This document shows, piece after piece, positions 1 to 7,595 of a stretch of DNA of 19,747 nt (the first letter of the stretch is position 1; every line of letters begins with the position of its first letter). Under the pieces are notes generated by a model. It had not been told where the DNA came from and did not search any database. It saw nothing but the letters and a program-made list of their open reading frames with translations. Source of the stretch: an uncultured Clostridia bacterium (lineage in GTDB: Bacteria > Bacillota_A > Clostridia > Oscillospirales > Oscillospiraceae); contig CASEPH010000038.1 of NCBI GenBank assembly GCA_949289625.1, positions 1 to 19,747 on the forward strand, written 5' to 3'. The translations under genes and the position numbers were made by a program.

Positions 1-148
1 CCGGCTCCACACCATCCCCAAGGACGGCACCGTGCTGGATGTGGAGGCCTACGGGCTGCATATCCACGTGGAGCGGATCGAGGACCGGCGGATCGTGGCC
101 GCCACCGTCCGGAAGCTGGCCCCCGCCCCGGAGGAGGAAAACCCCTGA
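1..148 (+). CDS. C-terminal end of a CorC/HlyC (hemolysin family, CNNM-CBS) membrane protein, partial
   Basis: Only the last 48 codons are present, read from base 2 to a TGA at 146-148. The peptide runs from RLHTIPKDGTVLDV to EEENP. It has the pattern of the small CorC_HlyC (transporter-associated) domain that closes CNNM/CBS-pair proteins: a GxVL-type turn, an aromatic strand (YGLHIHVERI), then the 'DRRIVAATVRK' strand. Proteins of this family are membrane proteins linked to Mg2+/Co2+ homeostasis; the name hemolysin is historical. The membrane and CBS domains lie upstream of the window. Base composition is clearly G+C-rich, unlike the operon that follows. The family call rests on a short stretch, so confidence is moderate. 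Confidence 0.6.
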   Translation, partial: RLHTIPKDGTVLDVEAYGLHIHVERIEDRRIVAATVRKLAPAPEEENP

Positions 149-207
149 CGGTGGATCGGCGGCGGCCTGCCAATGGCCGCTGTCCCCAAAAATCAGCGCC
201 TGCAGGC

Positions 208-245
208 AAAGCGCCAGGCACCCTCTCGGGGGCCTGGCGCTTTTT
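208..245 (+). terminator. Rho-independent terminator of the CorC/HlyC-like gene
   Basis: A perfect 12-bp stem (AAAGCGCCAGGC at 208-219 with GCCTGGCGCTTT at 232-243) is followed by a T run at 241-245, and the loop can extend the stem with CCC/GGG. It lies 60 bases after the stop codon. Read on the minus strand the hairpin has only three trailing T, so it would be a weaker stop for the amidohydrolase end of the opposing operon, but it may serve both. Confidence 0.85.
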
Positions 246-322
246 CGAAAAGAGCGGGAAGCCTCATGCAGCGCCGCATGGAACGGCAGTGTTTGTATTC
301 GCCTGAAGCAGCGCTGCGTCGA

Positions 323-1486
323 TCATCTCGCCGCGGAGCCCTCCAGGGTGTTGTGTACAATATGGCCGTCAATCATCGTCAGGCGGCACAGAGTCTGGTT
401 GCTGAATGGCATCCCGTCAAACACCGCTATATCTGCATCCTTCCCTATCTCCAGTGTGCCGACGCGCCGCTCTATTCCCAGCAATTGTGCTGAATTGAGG
501 GTAACCGCCCGCAAAAGGGTATTAACATCCAGTCCATAGCGCAATAAAACACCGATCTCCATAGGAAGCCACGCTGTCCCTCCAGCTCTGTCTGCCATGA
601 AGCAAAAATGTACGCCAGCTTGATCGAGGAGCTTTGCATTTTCCAGGCGGGAATCCCATAGCTCCTGTTTCGTAGGATCAAGCAAAATAGGGCCCAATAC
701 GCACTCCACCTGTTTTTGGGACAAAATATCCGCTACTTTCCAGCCCTCTGTTACATGGTCTAACGCAAAGTTCACATTGAACTCTTCGCATATTCGAATA
801 GCGGTTAAGATATCATCCGCGCGATGGCAGTGAATTCTGAGTTTTGTTTTTCCCTGTATAACAGGCACCAGGCTGTCCAATAAAAAATCCTGTTCTACGG
901 CCCCACCTGCTTCCAGCTTATCTGCGTAGCGGCAGGCTCGATATAATATCTGCCTGAGGGCTGCCGCATTTCCCATTCGTGTCATGGGAAACTTGTGTTT
1001 TTCGCCATATACGCGCTTTGGGTTTTCCCCCAAGGCAGCCTTCATTTGTTCCGTTCCCGGGATTATCATCTGATCCGCTGAAATCCCATGCAGCTTAATG
1101 CAGGCGCCAAGCCCCCCAATGATATTGCCGGAGCCCGGCGTTGTATATACAGCCGTAATGCCCGCTTTTCGAACTTTGGGGATGCCGGAATCAAACGGGT
1201 TTATTCCATCTCGCGCTCTCAGATGCGGCGTTATCGGATCTGTCAACTCATTTTCGTCCGCCGTTGCGGGGAGTACAGGTTCTCCCCATAGCGCCAAATG
1301 GCTGTGCGCATCGATCAATCCAGGGGTGATCCAACTGTTGGGGGCAGAAATTATCTCCGTTCCCTTGGGGATGCTCAGCTCTGCACCGCCGATCCCCGCA
1401 ATCTTTCCATTCGAAATGAGAATCCGTCCGTCGGGAATCGGCGGACCGCTCACAGGGTATACCGTACCTCCGCAAATCGCTTTCAT
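323..1486 (-). CDS. Amidohydrolase-superfamily metal-dependent hydrolase, last gene of the operon
   Basis: 387 aa. The protein has the layout of a cytosolic amidohydrolase (imidazolonepropionase/isoaspartyl-dipeptidase-like TIM barrel with a split beta-sandwich). Residues 1-55 and 340-380 form the sandwich, including the closing 'VGTLEIGKDADIAVFDG' motif. Metal-site residues are in place: HxH in DAHSHL (H61, H63), HCH (H219, H221), H244 in LDHVTEG and D299 in MADRAG. A glycine-rich stretch, TTPGSGNIIGGLG (115-127), is typical of a group of uncharacterised bacterial amidohydrolases. The ATG follows GGAGGGG with 5-nt spacing, and only 2 nt separate it from the PLP-enzyme stop, so the two are probably coupled. 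Such enzymes cleave cyclic or linear amide bonds; with peptidases upstream, a role on acylated, cyclised or isomerised amino acids is plausible. The substrate is unknown. Confidence 0.85.
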   Translation of the reverse strand: MKAICGGTVYPVSGPPIPDGRILISNGKIAGIGGAELSIPKGTEIISAPNSWITPGLIDAHSHLALWGEPVLPATADENELTDPITPHLRARDGINPFDSGIPKVRKAGITAVYTTPGSGNIIGGLGACIKLHGISADQMIIPGTEQMKAALGENPKRVYGEKHKFPMTRMGNAAALRQILYRACRYADKLEAGGAVEQDFLLDSLVPVIQGKTKLRIHCHRADDILTAIRICEEFNVNFALDHVTEGWKVADILSQKQVECVLGPILLDPTKQELWDSRLENAKLLDQAGVHFCFMADRAGGTAWLPMEIGVLLRYGLDVNTLLRAVTLNSAQLLGIERRVGTLEIGKDADIAVFDGMPFSNQTLCRLTMIDGHIVHNTLEGSAAR

Positions 1487-1488
1487 CC

Positions 1489-2505
1489 TTACCCCTCCGC
1501 CGAGTGATATTGACTAAACAGGGCTCCGACCCCGCCCGAATGGAGATAGCAGGCGCCTCCTTGGAAATATCCGCTCCTGGCCAAATCACAAACGCCGTAC
1601 AGCGCCTTTCCGGTATATACTTTTTCGATCAAGATCCCTTCTGTACGCATAAATTGCAAATTGAATTCCTCTACTTTGGGATCAATTATCCCCCACCCTC
1701 CAAATCGATACTCATCTCTTAACGTTGCGGTATCATCTAAACTGCAGGGCATGGGAATCCCGCACAGCTCCTCCAGTTCCCCCAGAAGCTTGACCAGGAT
1801 TTCTCTCAGCTCGGGCACCGTATGTTCGACTGATATGACCTCTACATGGAAGGGATTCCCCAGCAGCGCCGTACCATAAATAAAACCTGCAGCCAGTCCT
1901 CCGTTTCCACCAGGTACGCACACATATCGAATACAGGAGCAAGACGGGTCTGCCGCTATCTGCTCACAGATTTCTGCGGCAGCTTCTACATATCCCAGCG
2001 CCCCTATGGCAGTTGATGCGCCATTGAAAATAACATATGGCTTCTGCCCTTTCTGCTCGAAAAGCGCATATAATTCATCAACCGTTTTCGCCCGGCTCTC
2101 CTCGTTTACTTCGCCCAAATAATACTCCTCTGCCCCCAAAATATTATTGAGCAGCGCATTCCCGCAGGGCAGCTTCGGTTGCTCGTTGTTATGCACGATC
2201 ACGCATTTTAAACCCAATCGGCAGCAGGCCGCAGCACAAAGCGCGCATAGATTGGACTGAGTTTGTCCTGAAACTAAAATAGTTTCTTTTCCCTTTGCTG
2301 CAGCATCCCCCAACAAATACTCCAAATTCCTAACCTTGTTTCCTCCGATCCCAAGCCCGTTGAGATCATCCCGTTTCACAAACAAAGGACCGCAGTGCAA
2401 ATTGTTTTGGGTTCGCCGCAGGCTGTGTAAAGGCGTCGGATTCAATGCCAATTGCGCTTTGGGGAAACGGTCCAGCAGCTCCCGCAGTTTTACTGTCGTC
2501 AACAT
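1489..2505 (-). CDS. Fold-type II PLP enzyme (D-cysteine desulfhydrase / ACC deaminase-like)
   Basis: 338 aa, the usual length for the D-cysteine desulfhydrase/ACC deaminase group of tryptophan-synthase-beta-fold enzymes. The PLP Schiff-base lysine is K57 in GIGGNKVRNLEY. The phosphate loop is PGGNGGLAAG (198-207), and the C-terminal FGG.G (268-272) and LHSGG (321-325) motifs of the group are present. The substrate-carboxylate loop reads QTQSNLCA (81-88), where the group normally has QSNH, so the His is replaced by Leu, and the phosphate loop has GGNGG where GGT is usual. The enzyme therefore may not be a classical desulfhydrase; a D-amino acid lyase, deaminase or racemase is possible. The ATG at 2505 has GGAG 5 nt upstream. 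It sits 19 nt after the M42 peptidase stop and 2 nt before the amidohydrolase. Confidence 0.85.
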   Translation of the reverse strand: MLTTVKLRELLDRFPKAQLALNPTPLHSLRRTQNNLHCGPLFVKRDDLNGLGIGGNKVRNLEYLLGDAAAKGKETILVSGQTQSNLCALCAAACCRLGLKCVIVHNNEQPKLPCGNALLNNILGAEEYYLGEVNEESRAKTVDELYALFEQKGQKPYVIFNGASTAIGALGYVEAAAEICEQIAADPSCSCIRYVCVPGGNGGLAAGFIYGTALLGNPFHVEVISVEHTVPELREILVKLLGELEELCGIPMPCSLDDTATLRDEYRFGGWGIIDPKVEEFNLQFMRTEGILIEKVYTGKALYGVCDLARSGYFQGGACYLHSGGVGALFSQYHSAEG

Positions 2506-2524
2506 TCTCTCCGCCTTTACTCAT

Positions 2525-3541
2525 TTATTTGTGGTCAAGCTTCCCGTCTAACTCCGTCGTTTCCAACGCCGCCGCAAATCGAATACAATCCAGGATATCT
2601 TCTTTGCAGATGATCTCATCACGTGAATGAATGTTTCTGGTTGGAATGGTAATAGCCCCCGCTTTAATCCCTCCCCTGACAAGCTGAGCCGTATGGGCAT
2701 CTGTTCCGCCGTTCTCGCTTACCTCAATCTGATAACGGATATTATTCTCCTCAGCAATATGAGTCAGCAGATCCACCACATATGTGTTAACCACCATGAA
2801 GTAATCCATCACTTTAATTCCAGCGCCGCCGCCCAACTTCATATCGGTACGAATGCCCCGCAATTCGTCGCCGGTACACGCCACATCAAATGTCACAAAG
2901 AGATCCGGCTCTAAGTCAAACGTCGAAGTCTGCGCGCCAAAGCAACCGATTTCCTCCTGCACGCTAAATACATAGTACATATCGTTGGTATTTTTGATAT
3001 CCTGGAGAATGCTGTCAATAATGATCATGCAGCCAATTCTATCATCCAGGCACTGCATAATCACGCACTCCTCATTCTCATAATACTCTGAGCGAGTTAT
3101 GGCAATCTCACCTATGCGCACCTTTTCTCTGACCTTTTCCGGAGAAAGGGTGGCAAAGTCTATATACAGATCATGGTGGGTAATCTTACCCATGTCATCC
3201 TTTTTTTCGCAAATAATTACGCCCTGCACTCCGCTTTCCGTTTGAATCCGGGAATCAATCAAGTTATAGGGCTTTATGCTGCCCAATGCGCCAATCCGGC
3301 CGAAGCCCTTCTCGTCGATGGTCTTTATCATCAATCCCAATTGATCCATATGGGCGGACAATACCACCCGTTTACCCGGTCCCTTTTTGTGGGCAATCAG
3401 ATTGCCAAGACAATCCACCCACATTTCATCAACATGCCCGCGAATCTTTTTCTGAATATACTCGACCACCTGTCCCTCGCGGCCGGTCGGCCCATATAAC
3501 TCACATAATTCCTTAGTCAACTCACTATTAAAGCGCATCAT
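2525..3541 (-). CDS. M42 family metallo-aminopeptidase, catalytically intact (second intact copy)
   Basis: 338 aa, standard M42 length. All elements of the dinuclear metal site are visible: SAHMDQLG (H64 ligand, D66), LDDRIG (D166/D167, bridging Asp), VQEEIGCFG (E196 general base, E197 ligand), FDVACTGD (D219), the GGTDA loop (D281) and TRNIHSRDE (H305). M42 enzymes are cytosolic, form tetrahedral dodecamers (TET) and remove N-terminal residues from short peptides. The start ATG has AAGGAG 6 nt upstream; a second ATG follows at once. The gene sits directly after the transporter genes, behind a strong hairpin at 3672-3697. It is distinct in sequence from the other three M42 homologues of the operon, so it is an old paralogue, not a recent copy. 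Substrate preference (Glu/Asp, Leu, Lys) cannot be read from the sequence. Confidence 0.93.
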   Translation of the reverse strand: MMRFNSELTKELCELYGPTGREGQVVEYIQKKIRGHVDEMWVDCLGNLIAHKKGPGKRVVLSAHMDQLGLMIKTIDEKGFGRIGALGSIKPYNLIDSRIQTESGVQGVIICEKKDDMGKITHHDLYIDFATLSPEKVREKVRIGEIAITRSEYYENEECVIMQCLDDRIGCMIIIDSILQDIKNTNDMYYVFSVQEEIGCFGAQTSTFDLEPDLFVTFDVACTGDELRGIRTDMKLGGGAGIKVMDYFMVVNTYVVDLLTHIAEENNIRYQIEVSENGGTDAHTAQLVRGGIKAGAITIPTRNIHSRDEIICKEDILDCIRFAAALETTELDGKLDHK

Positions 3542-3671
3542 GTATCACTCCTTGCACAAATCAAAGATTGAATGGAAATTTCACTGAGAAACCTGTTCGG
3601 ACTTTCTCCTATTGGGATGGCCATCTTTTCAGCCGCCAAAGCGATCCAGTTTGAGGCCCGGCGAAATAAAT

Positions 3672-3697
3672 GGGGGGAGGGGTCCTCCCCTCCCCCC
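3672..3697 (-). terminator. Strong G/C hairpin after the binding-protein gene: partial terminator or mRNA stabiliser
   Basis: A perfect 11-bp stem (GGGGGGAGGGG at 3672-3682, CCCCTCCCCCC at 3687-3697) with a 4-nt loop. On the transcribed (minus) strand it is followed by ATTTATTTCG, a moderately U-rich tail. It lies in the longest gap of the operon (3542-3736), between the binding-protein stop and the M42 gene. A hairpin here commonly protects or limits transcripts so that the binding protein is made in excess over downstream genes. The rest of the gap shows no gene. Confidence 0.55.
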
Positions 3698-3736
3698 TGA
3701 AACTACAACTGTCAGGCAGCTTATGCTTACCTGGTC

Positions 3737-5545
3737 TTACTGCTCAAGAGACGCAAAATAATTATCCAAATGCTCTTTAACTTTTTCGGGACTGGGGATC
3801 AAATCGTTATCGTTTTTCAGCATGGTCATGGCTGTATAACACTTGCCGCCGAACCCGTTTTTAACAGCTATAATCTCTTCCTGGTTGATGGAATACAGGA
3901 TGGCTTTCCGGATATCCAGGTTGCTGGTGATGTGATCTTCATCCAGATTGAACTTCATCTGGACGCATCCATTGACAACGGAGGAAATCAGGCCCAAATT
4001 CTCATCGCCCTCGACCACTTCGACCTGATTGACCGGAACGTTCTCCGTCAGATCAATCTCACCGCTGCGCAGCGCGGAGATCGTAGCCTCTGTGTCGGCG
4101 ATGTACTTCAAAGTAACATACTTAATGGCAGGCGCCATATCGGTTCCGGGCATAAAGGCCGGATTGCGCTCACAAACAGCCTCATAGTCATTGACAGACT
4201 TAATGACATAGGGGCCGCTGCACCAAAGAGTGTTTTCCTCTCCAGTCTCTTCTCTCAGGAACTGCGCATCGCCGTAGCGCAAGTCGGAGGTAGGATCATA
4301 ATTAGCCAGCAGCTCCGCCGTATTAATCGCCTCTACCTGCTTCTTGCTCACAATGCCCGCGCTGTAGTCGCACATGAAATTCAAAATCTGGGGGAACGGG
4401 GTATTGGTGGTGATCTTAATCACTTCATATTTGCCACCGGCATTGTCGGCGCTGTTTTTGTCTGTTACGAGCTCGCTAATCGGAGCAGGCAGCCCGGCCT
4501 CCAAAATCTCCTTGACGCTCTTCCCGGAAGTAGCGTCTTTTGTATTTTCCAGCTCAGAGATATCCGTTAACGCAACAATGTCCGAAATGCAGGCATAGTT
4601 GTCATAAACCTGATTCCCGGGTACAGAATCGGGGGTGCGAAGGCGGTTATAGGTGAAAATAACATCTTCCGCACCGACTTTTTCGCCCGTGTCTACAAGT
4701 TCACCATCTTTGGCAGTATAGAACCCAACATTGTCCCGCAGGATAAAATAGAATGTAGAATTGCCCTCTCCGATACTATAGTTATATGAGAGAGCCCCAT
4801 CCGTTACGATGTTGTCGTTATCGTCCAAATCCACCATCTTGATATTGGTGTTGGCCAAAATTCTATGCGTTCCATCGCAGGTCAGCGGATCAAACTGTCC
4901 CAAAATGCGGTCATTGGAGATCAGCAGCGGACGGGTATCCCGGAGGCTTTCATCTACATAGTCCAGCTGGCTCCAGTACAAGTATTTGGACTGGCCAACA
5001 GTGACTGTCGACTCGTCAACCGTATTCTTGTTAAACCCATAGATGCTCGTGGTCCGATAAATCGGGGCAAAATAGGCCTTATCCTCAACCACTAAACGCT
5101 CCAGCTCAGCGTAGGTCTCCTCATAGTCCTCCGGCAGCTGAGTTGCCCCTAAATCAATCAGGCGATCCACCTCTGGATCATTCACAGGGCTGTCGTTGTC
5201 AATTCCCGTGGAATAGAACATAGATCTGCAGCCATAGTCCGGATTCCCCACCAGGACTTTCATGGTCCCCATGTAAATATCATAATTCCGCGCTTCAACC
5301 TGTGTAAATAAGCTGCCATAGTCCGGCTGCATACTCAGGGTAACATCAAACCCGGCCTTCTTCAGCTGATCGCGAACAACGTTGGTTTCTTCCTCCAGAC
5401 TTGTAAGCGACAATAGAGTAATGGGGATCAGTTCATGCTCTGTGCCATTGTCACCAGTAGCGTCATCTCTTGTTTTGACATCGCATCCTGCTAACAATGT
5501 CAAAACAAGCGCTAAAGAGAGCACACGCGCCGCAAGTTTTTTCAT
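3737..5545 (-). CDS. Oligopeptide ABC transporter substrate-binding lipoprotein with apparent circular permutation of the SBP_bac_5 fold
   Basis: 602 aa from the ATG at 5545, chosen over an in-frame TTG at 5560 because GGGAGG (5553-5558) sits 7 nt upstream. Signal peptide 1-20 with lipobox LLAGC makes Cys21 the lipidated residue. The OppA/DppA-type domain is recognisable but in swapped order. Residues about 40-175 (LTSLEEETNVVRDQLKKAGF, then VEARNYDIYMG, NDPEVDRLIDLG, AYFAPIYRTTSIYGFNK) match the normal C-terminal third. A linker lies near 176-205. Residues about 205-300 (LGQFDPLTCDG, FYFILRDNVGFYTA, VGAEDVIFTYNRLR) match the normal N-terminus. Residues 440-580 (CSGPYVIKSV, ISALRSGEIDL, LDIRKAILYSINQEEI) match the middle, ending at SPEKVKEHLDNYFASLEQ, where a normal protein would run on into the ITLL strand found here at the N-terminus. 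It is the only binding protein in the cluster, so it should feed these permeases. Confidence 0.9.
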   Translation of the reverse strand: MKKLAARVLSLALVLTLLAGCDVKTRDDATGDNGTEHELIPITLLSLTSLEEETNVVRDQLKKAGFDVTLSMQPDYGSLFTQVEARNYDIYMGTMKVLVGNPDYGCRSMFYSTGIDNDSPVNDPEVDRLIDLGATQLPEDYEETYAELERLVVEDKAYFAPIYRTTSIYGFNKNTVDESTVTVGQSKYLYWSQLDYVDESLRDTRPLLISNDRILGQFDPLTCDGTHRILANTNIKMVDLDDNDNIVTDGALSYNYSIGEGNSTFYFILRDNVGFYTAKDGELVDTGEKVGAEDVIFTYNRLRTPDSVPGNQVYDNYACISDIVALTDISELENTKDATSGKSVKEILEAGLPAPISELVTDKNSADNAGGKYEVIKITTNTPFPQILNFMCDYSAGIVSKKQVEAINTAELLANYDPTSDLRYGDAQFLREETGEENTLWCSGPYVIKSVNDYEAVCERNPAFMPGTDMAPAIKYVTLKYIADTEATISALRSGEIDLTENVPVNQVEVVEGDENLGLISSVVNGCVQMKFNLDEDHITSNLDIRKAILYSINQEEIIAVKNGFGGKCYTAMTMLKNDNDLIPSPEKVKEHLDNYFASLEQ

Positions 5546-5574
5546 CCTAGTACCTCCCAATAAGATTTATTTTT

Positions 5575-5598
5575 TATAGATGCCTCCCGGCATTTATA
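5575..5598 (-). other. Hairpin in the leader of the binding-protein gene
   Basis: TATAGATGCC (5575-5584) and GGCATTTATA (5589-5598) form a 10-bp stem with one mismatch and a 4-nt loop, in the 79-nt gap before the binding-protein start. The minus-strand tail is A-rich, not U-rich, so it is not a terminator. It may mark a processing or stability boundary. Confidence 0.35.
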
Positions 5599-5624
5599 AA
5601 CCTACTTTTCCTATATTTCCCGCG

Positions 5625-6608
5625 CTATTGCGCCTGATATTTTAGGCCGCCGCTCACGATCTCTTCCGCACGATGGCAAGCTACAAAATGCTCCGGCTCC
5701 ATCTCACGGTAGACCGGTGTATGGGTGTAGCACGCCTCTTTAGCAAAGGGACATCTCTTGGCAAAACGGCACCCCTCGCCCGGATTGATGGGTGAGGAAA
5801 GTTCCCCACGCAAGATAATTCTCTGCCGTTTTACTCTCACGTTAACAGACGGAATGGCGCTGAGGAGGGCAATCGTATAAGGGTGCAGAGGATTCTGAAA
5901 AAGTCCCTTTTTCGGCGCCTTCTCGATTACCTGGCCCAAATACATGACCATTACGTTATCTGAGATATGTTTTACCACGGACAGATCATGGGAAATGAAC
6001 AGATAGGTCAACCCCAGCTGTTCCTGAAGCTCTATCATCAGATTCAAAATTTGAGCCTGCACAGAGACATCCAGCGCGGAAACCGGCTCGTCGCAGACGA
6101 TAAATTGCGGGTTGATCGCCAACGCGCGAGCAATCACAATCCGTTGACGCCGACCGCCATCAAATTCATGCGGATAAAGATTATAGGCACGCTTCGGCAG
6201 CCCTACCATTTCCATCAAGGCTTCTATCCGCTGCCGCCGGTCCGCAGCCGTTTTATACACCTTGTGGAGCAGCAGCGGCTCCTCAATAATCTGCGCGACC
6301 GTGAGCCGCGGATCCAATGACGCATACGGATCTTGGAAAATGATCTGCATTTCACGGCGCATGGGGATCATCTCTTTGGGGGTAAACGTGCTGAGATCCA
6401 TTCCGCGGAAAATAATATCTCCTGATGTCGCCTTGTGCAGGCCAAGAAGAACGCGCCCTAACGTTGATTTGCCGCAGCCACTCTCACCAACCACGCCAAG
6501 CGTTTCTCCTTGGCGAATGGAGAACGACACATCGTCAACCGCATGTAATTGACCTTTAGGCACATCAAAATATTTCTTCAGATGGCTTACCGTGAGTAAA
6601 TTATCCAA
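5625..6608 (-). CDS. Peptide ABC transporter ATPase, OppF/DppF type
   Basis: 327 aa from a TTG at 6608. This start is chosen because GAGGAGG (6617-6623) lies 8 nt upstream and overlaps the preceding stop codon; an earlier in-frame TTG at 6629 has no ribosome site. The NBD has Walker A GESGCGKST (41-49), a signature reading FDGGRRQRI (149-157) in place of FSGGQRQR, Walker B VCDEPVSALD with E174, and H-loop H207. The Asp/Arg form of the signature is common among Firmicutes OppF proteins, so I do not read it as loss of function. The C-terminal oligo_HPY-type extension has four cysteines (C280, C286, C293, C311) in the spacing of peptide-importer ATPases. It pairs with the OppD-like ATPase encoded 13 nt upstream to power import at the inner face of the membrane. 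Confidence 0.95.
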   Translation of the reverse strand: MDNLLTVSHLKKYFDVPKGQLHAVDDVSFSIRQGETLGVVGESGCGKSTLGRVLLGLHKATSGDIIFRGMDLSTFTPKEMIPMRREMQIIFQDPYASLDPRLTVAQIIEEPLLLHKVYKTAADRRQRIEALMEMVGLPKRAYNLYPHEFDGGRRQRIVIARALAINPQFIVCDEPVSALDVSVQAQILNLMIELQEQLGLTYLFISHDLSVVKHISDNVMVMYLGQVIEKAPKKGLFQNPLHPYTIALLSAIPSVNVRVKRQRIILRGELSSPINPGEGCRFAKRCPFAKEACYTHTPVYREMEPEHFVACHRAEEIVSGGLKYQAQ

Positions 6609-6621
6609 CGCCGCTTCCTCC

Positions 6622-7581
6622 TCACTCAAAGTCCAGCCAGCATTTATACTGATGTGTCTCCCCTTTCATGGGCGGAGACTGCTCACAGCATTTATCCTGA
6701 CAGTACTTACACCGGGGATGAAAATAACAACCTGCTGGAAGTGCTGTAGAATTTGGCGCTAACCCCGGAATTGGCACCAGATGATCATCATCGACATCCA
6801 TCTTGGGGATCGACTCAAATAGTCCGCGGGTATACGGGTGTTTCGGGTTAGTATACACATCCCAAACGCTTCCGTACTCTACGATTTCACCCGCATACAT
6901 AATGGCAACCTCGTCGCATGTTTCCGCTACAACACCCAAATCGTGCGTAATCAAAATCATCGACATATCGTTTTCATGGATCAAATTGCGAATAATTTCC
7001 AGCACCTGGGCCTGGATGGTGACATCCAGGGCAGTTGTCGGCTCATCCGCGATCAAAATCTCCGGGCTGCAAAGAAGCGCCATCGCAATGATCGCCCGTT
7101 GCTTCATTCCGCCGGAAAACTGATGCGGGTAATCATTGATCCGGTCACGCGTTACCCCCACTTTCTCCAGCATTTCCACAACGACCTTCATGGCGTCCTT
7201 TTTCTTCAGCTTCTTGTGCTTCATCACAGACTCAGCCAACTGCTGGCCTATGGTCATGATAGGATTCAGCGCCGTCATGGGATCCTGGAATATCATCGAA
7301 ATGCCGTTGCCACGCATCTCCTGATTTTCCTTATCGGAGTTATAAATCAGGTTCTTTCCCTTGAATAAGATTTCACCGTCCAGGATGATGCCGGGCGGAT
7401 CCGGGATCAGCTGCATAATAGACAGTGCCACTGTCGTCTTCCCGGCTCCGGTTTCTCCCACAAGGCCCAAAACGCTGCCAGCTTTCAAATGGAGGTTTAT
7501 GCCATTAACTGCCTGGACATCGTCTGTATCCGTGACATAGTGAACACACAAATTTTTAATTTCTAACAGATTCTGTTCCAT
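6622..7581 (-). CDS. Peptide ABC transporter ATPase, OppD/DppD type
   Basis: 319 aa. Walker A is GETGAGKTT (42-50), the Q-loop is in IFQDPMTALNP, the signature FSGGMKQRA (155-163) is of OppD type, Walker B is LIADEPTTALD with E180, and H213 lies in THDLGVV. The C-terminal extension is cysteine-rich (C285, C291, C294, C298, C299, C314) and lies in the region where some peptide-importer ATPases carry an iron-sulfur cluster; whether this one does is unknown. The ATG at 7581 has TGAGGTG about 10 nt upstream, overlapping the stop of the OppC-like gene, so translation is probably coupled. Order and spacing (B, C, D, F) are those of a complete importer operon. Confidence 0.95.
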   Translation of the reverse strand: MEQNLLEIKNLCVHYVTDTDDVQAVNGINLHLKAGSVLGLVGETGAGKTTVALSIMQLIPDPPGIILDGEILFKGKNLIYNSDKENQEMRGNGISMIFQDPMTALNPIMTIGQQLAESVMKHKKLKKKDAMKVVVEMLEKVGVTRDRINDYPHQFSGGMKQRAIIAMALLCSPEILIADEPTTALDVTIQAQVLEIIRNLIHENDMSMILITHDLGVVAETCDEVAIMYAGEIVEYGSVWDVYTNPKHPYTRGLFESIPKMDVDDDHLVPIPGLAPNSTALPAGCYFHPRCKYCQDKCCEQSPPMKGETHQYKCWLDFE

Positions 7582-7595
7582 AGCTGCATTTCACC

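Noticed and set aside
39..539. Plus-strand frame running through the start of the window
   Set aside because: It crosses the terminator at 208-245 and is out of frame with the CorC/HlyC-like end; no ribosome site or recognisable motif.
5625..6608. FDGGRR signature in the OppF-like ATPase as a sign of inactivity
   Set aside because: This variant is common in Firmicutes OppF/DppF proteins, and Walker A, Walker B Glu and the H-loop are intact.
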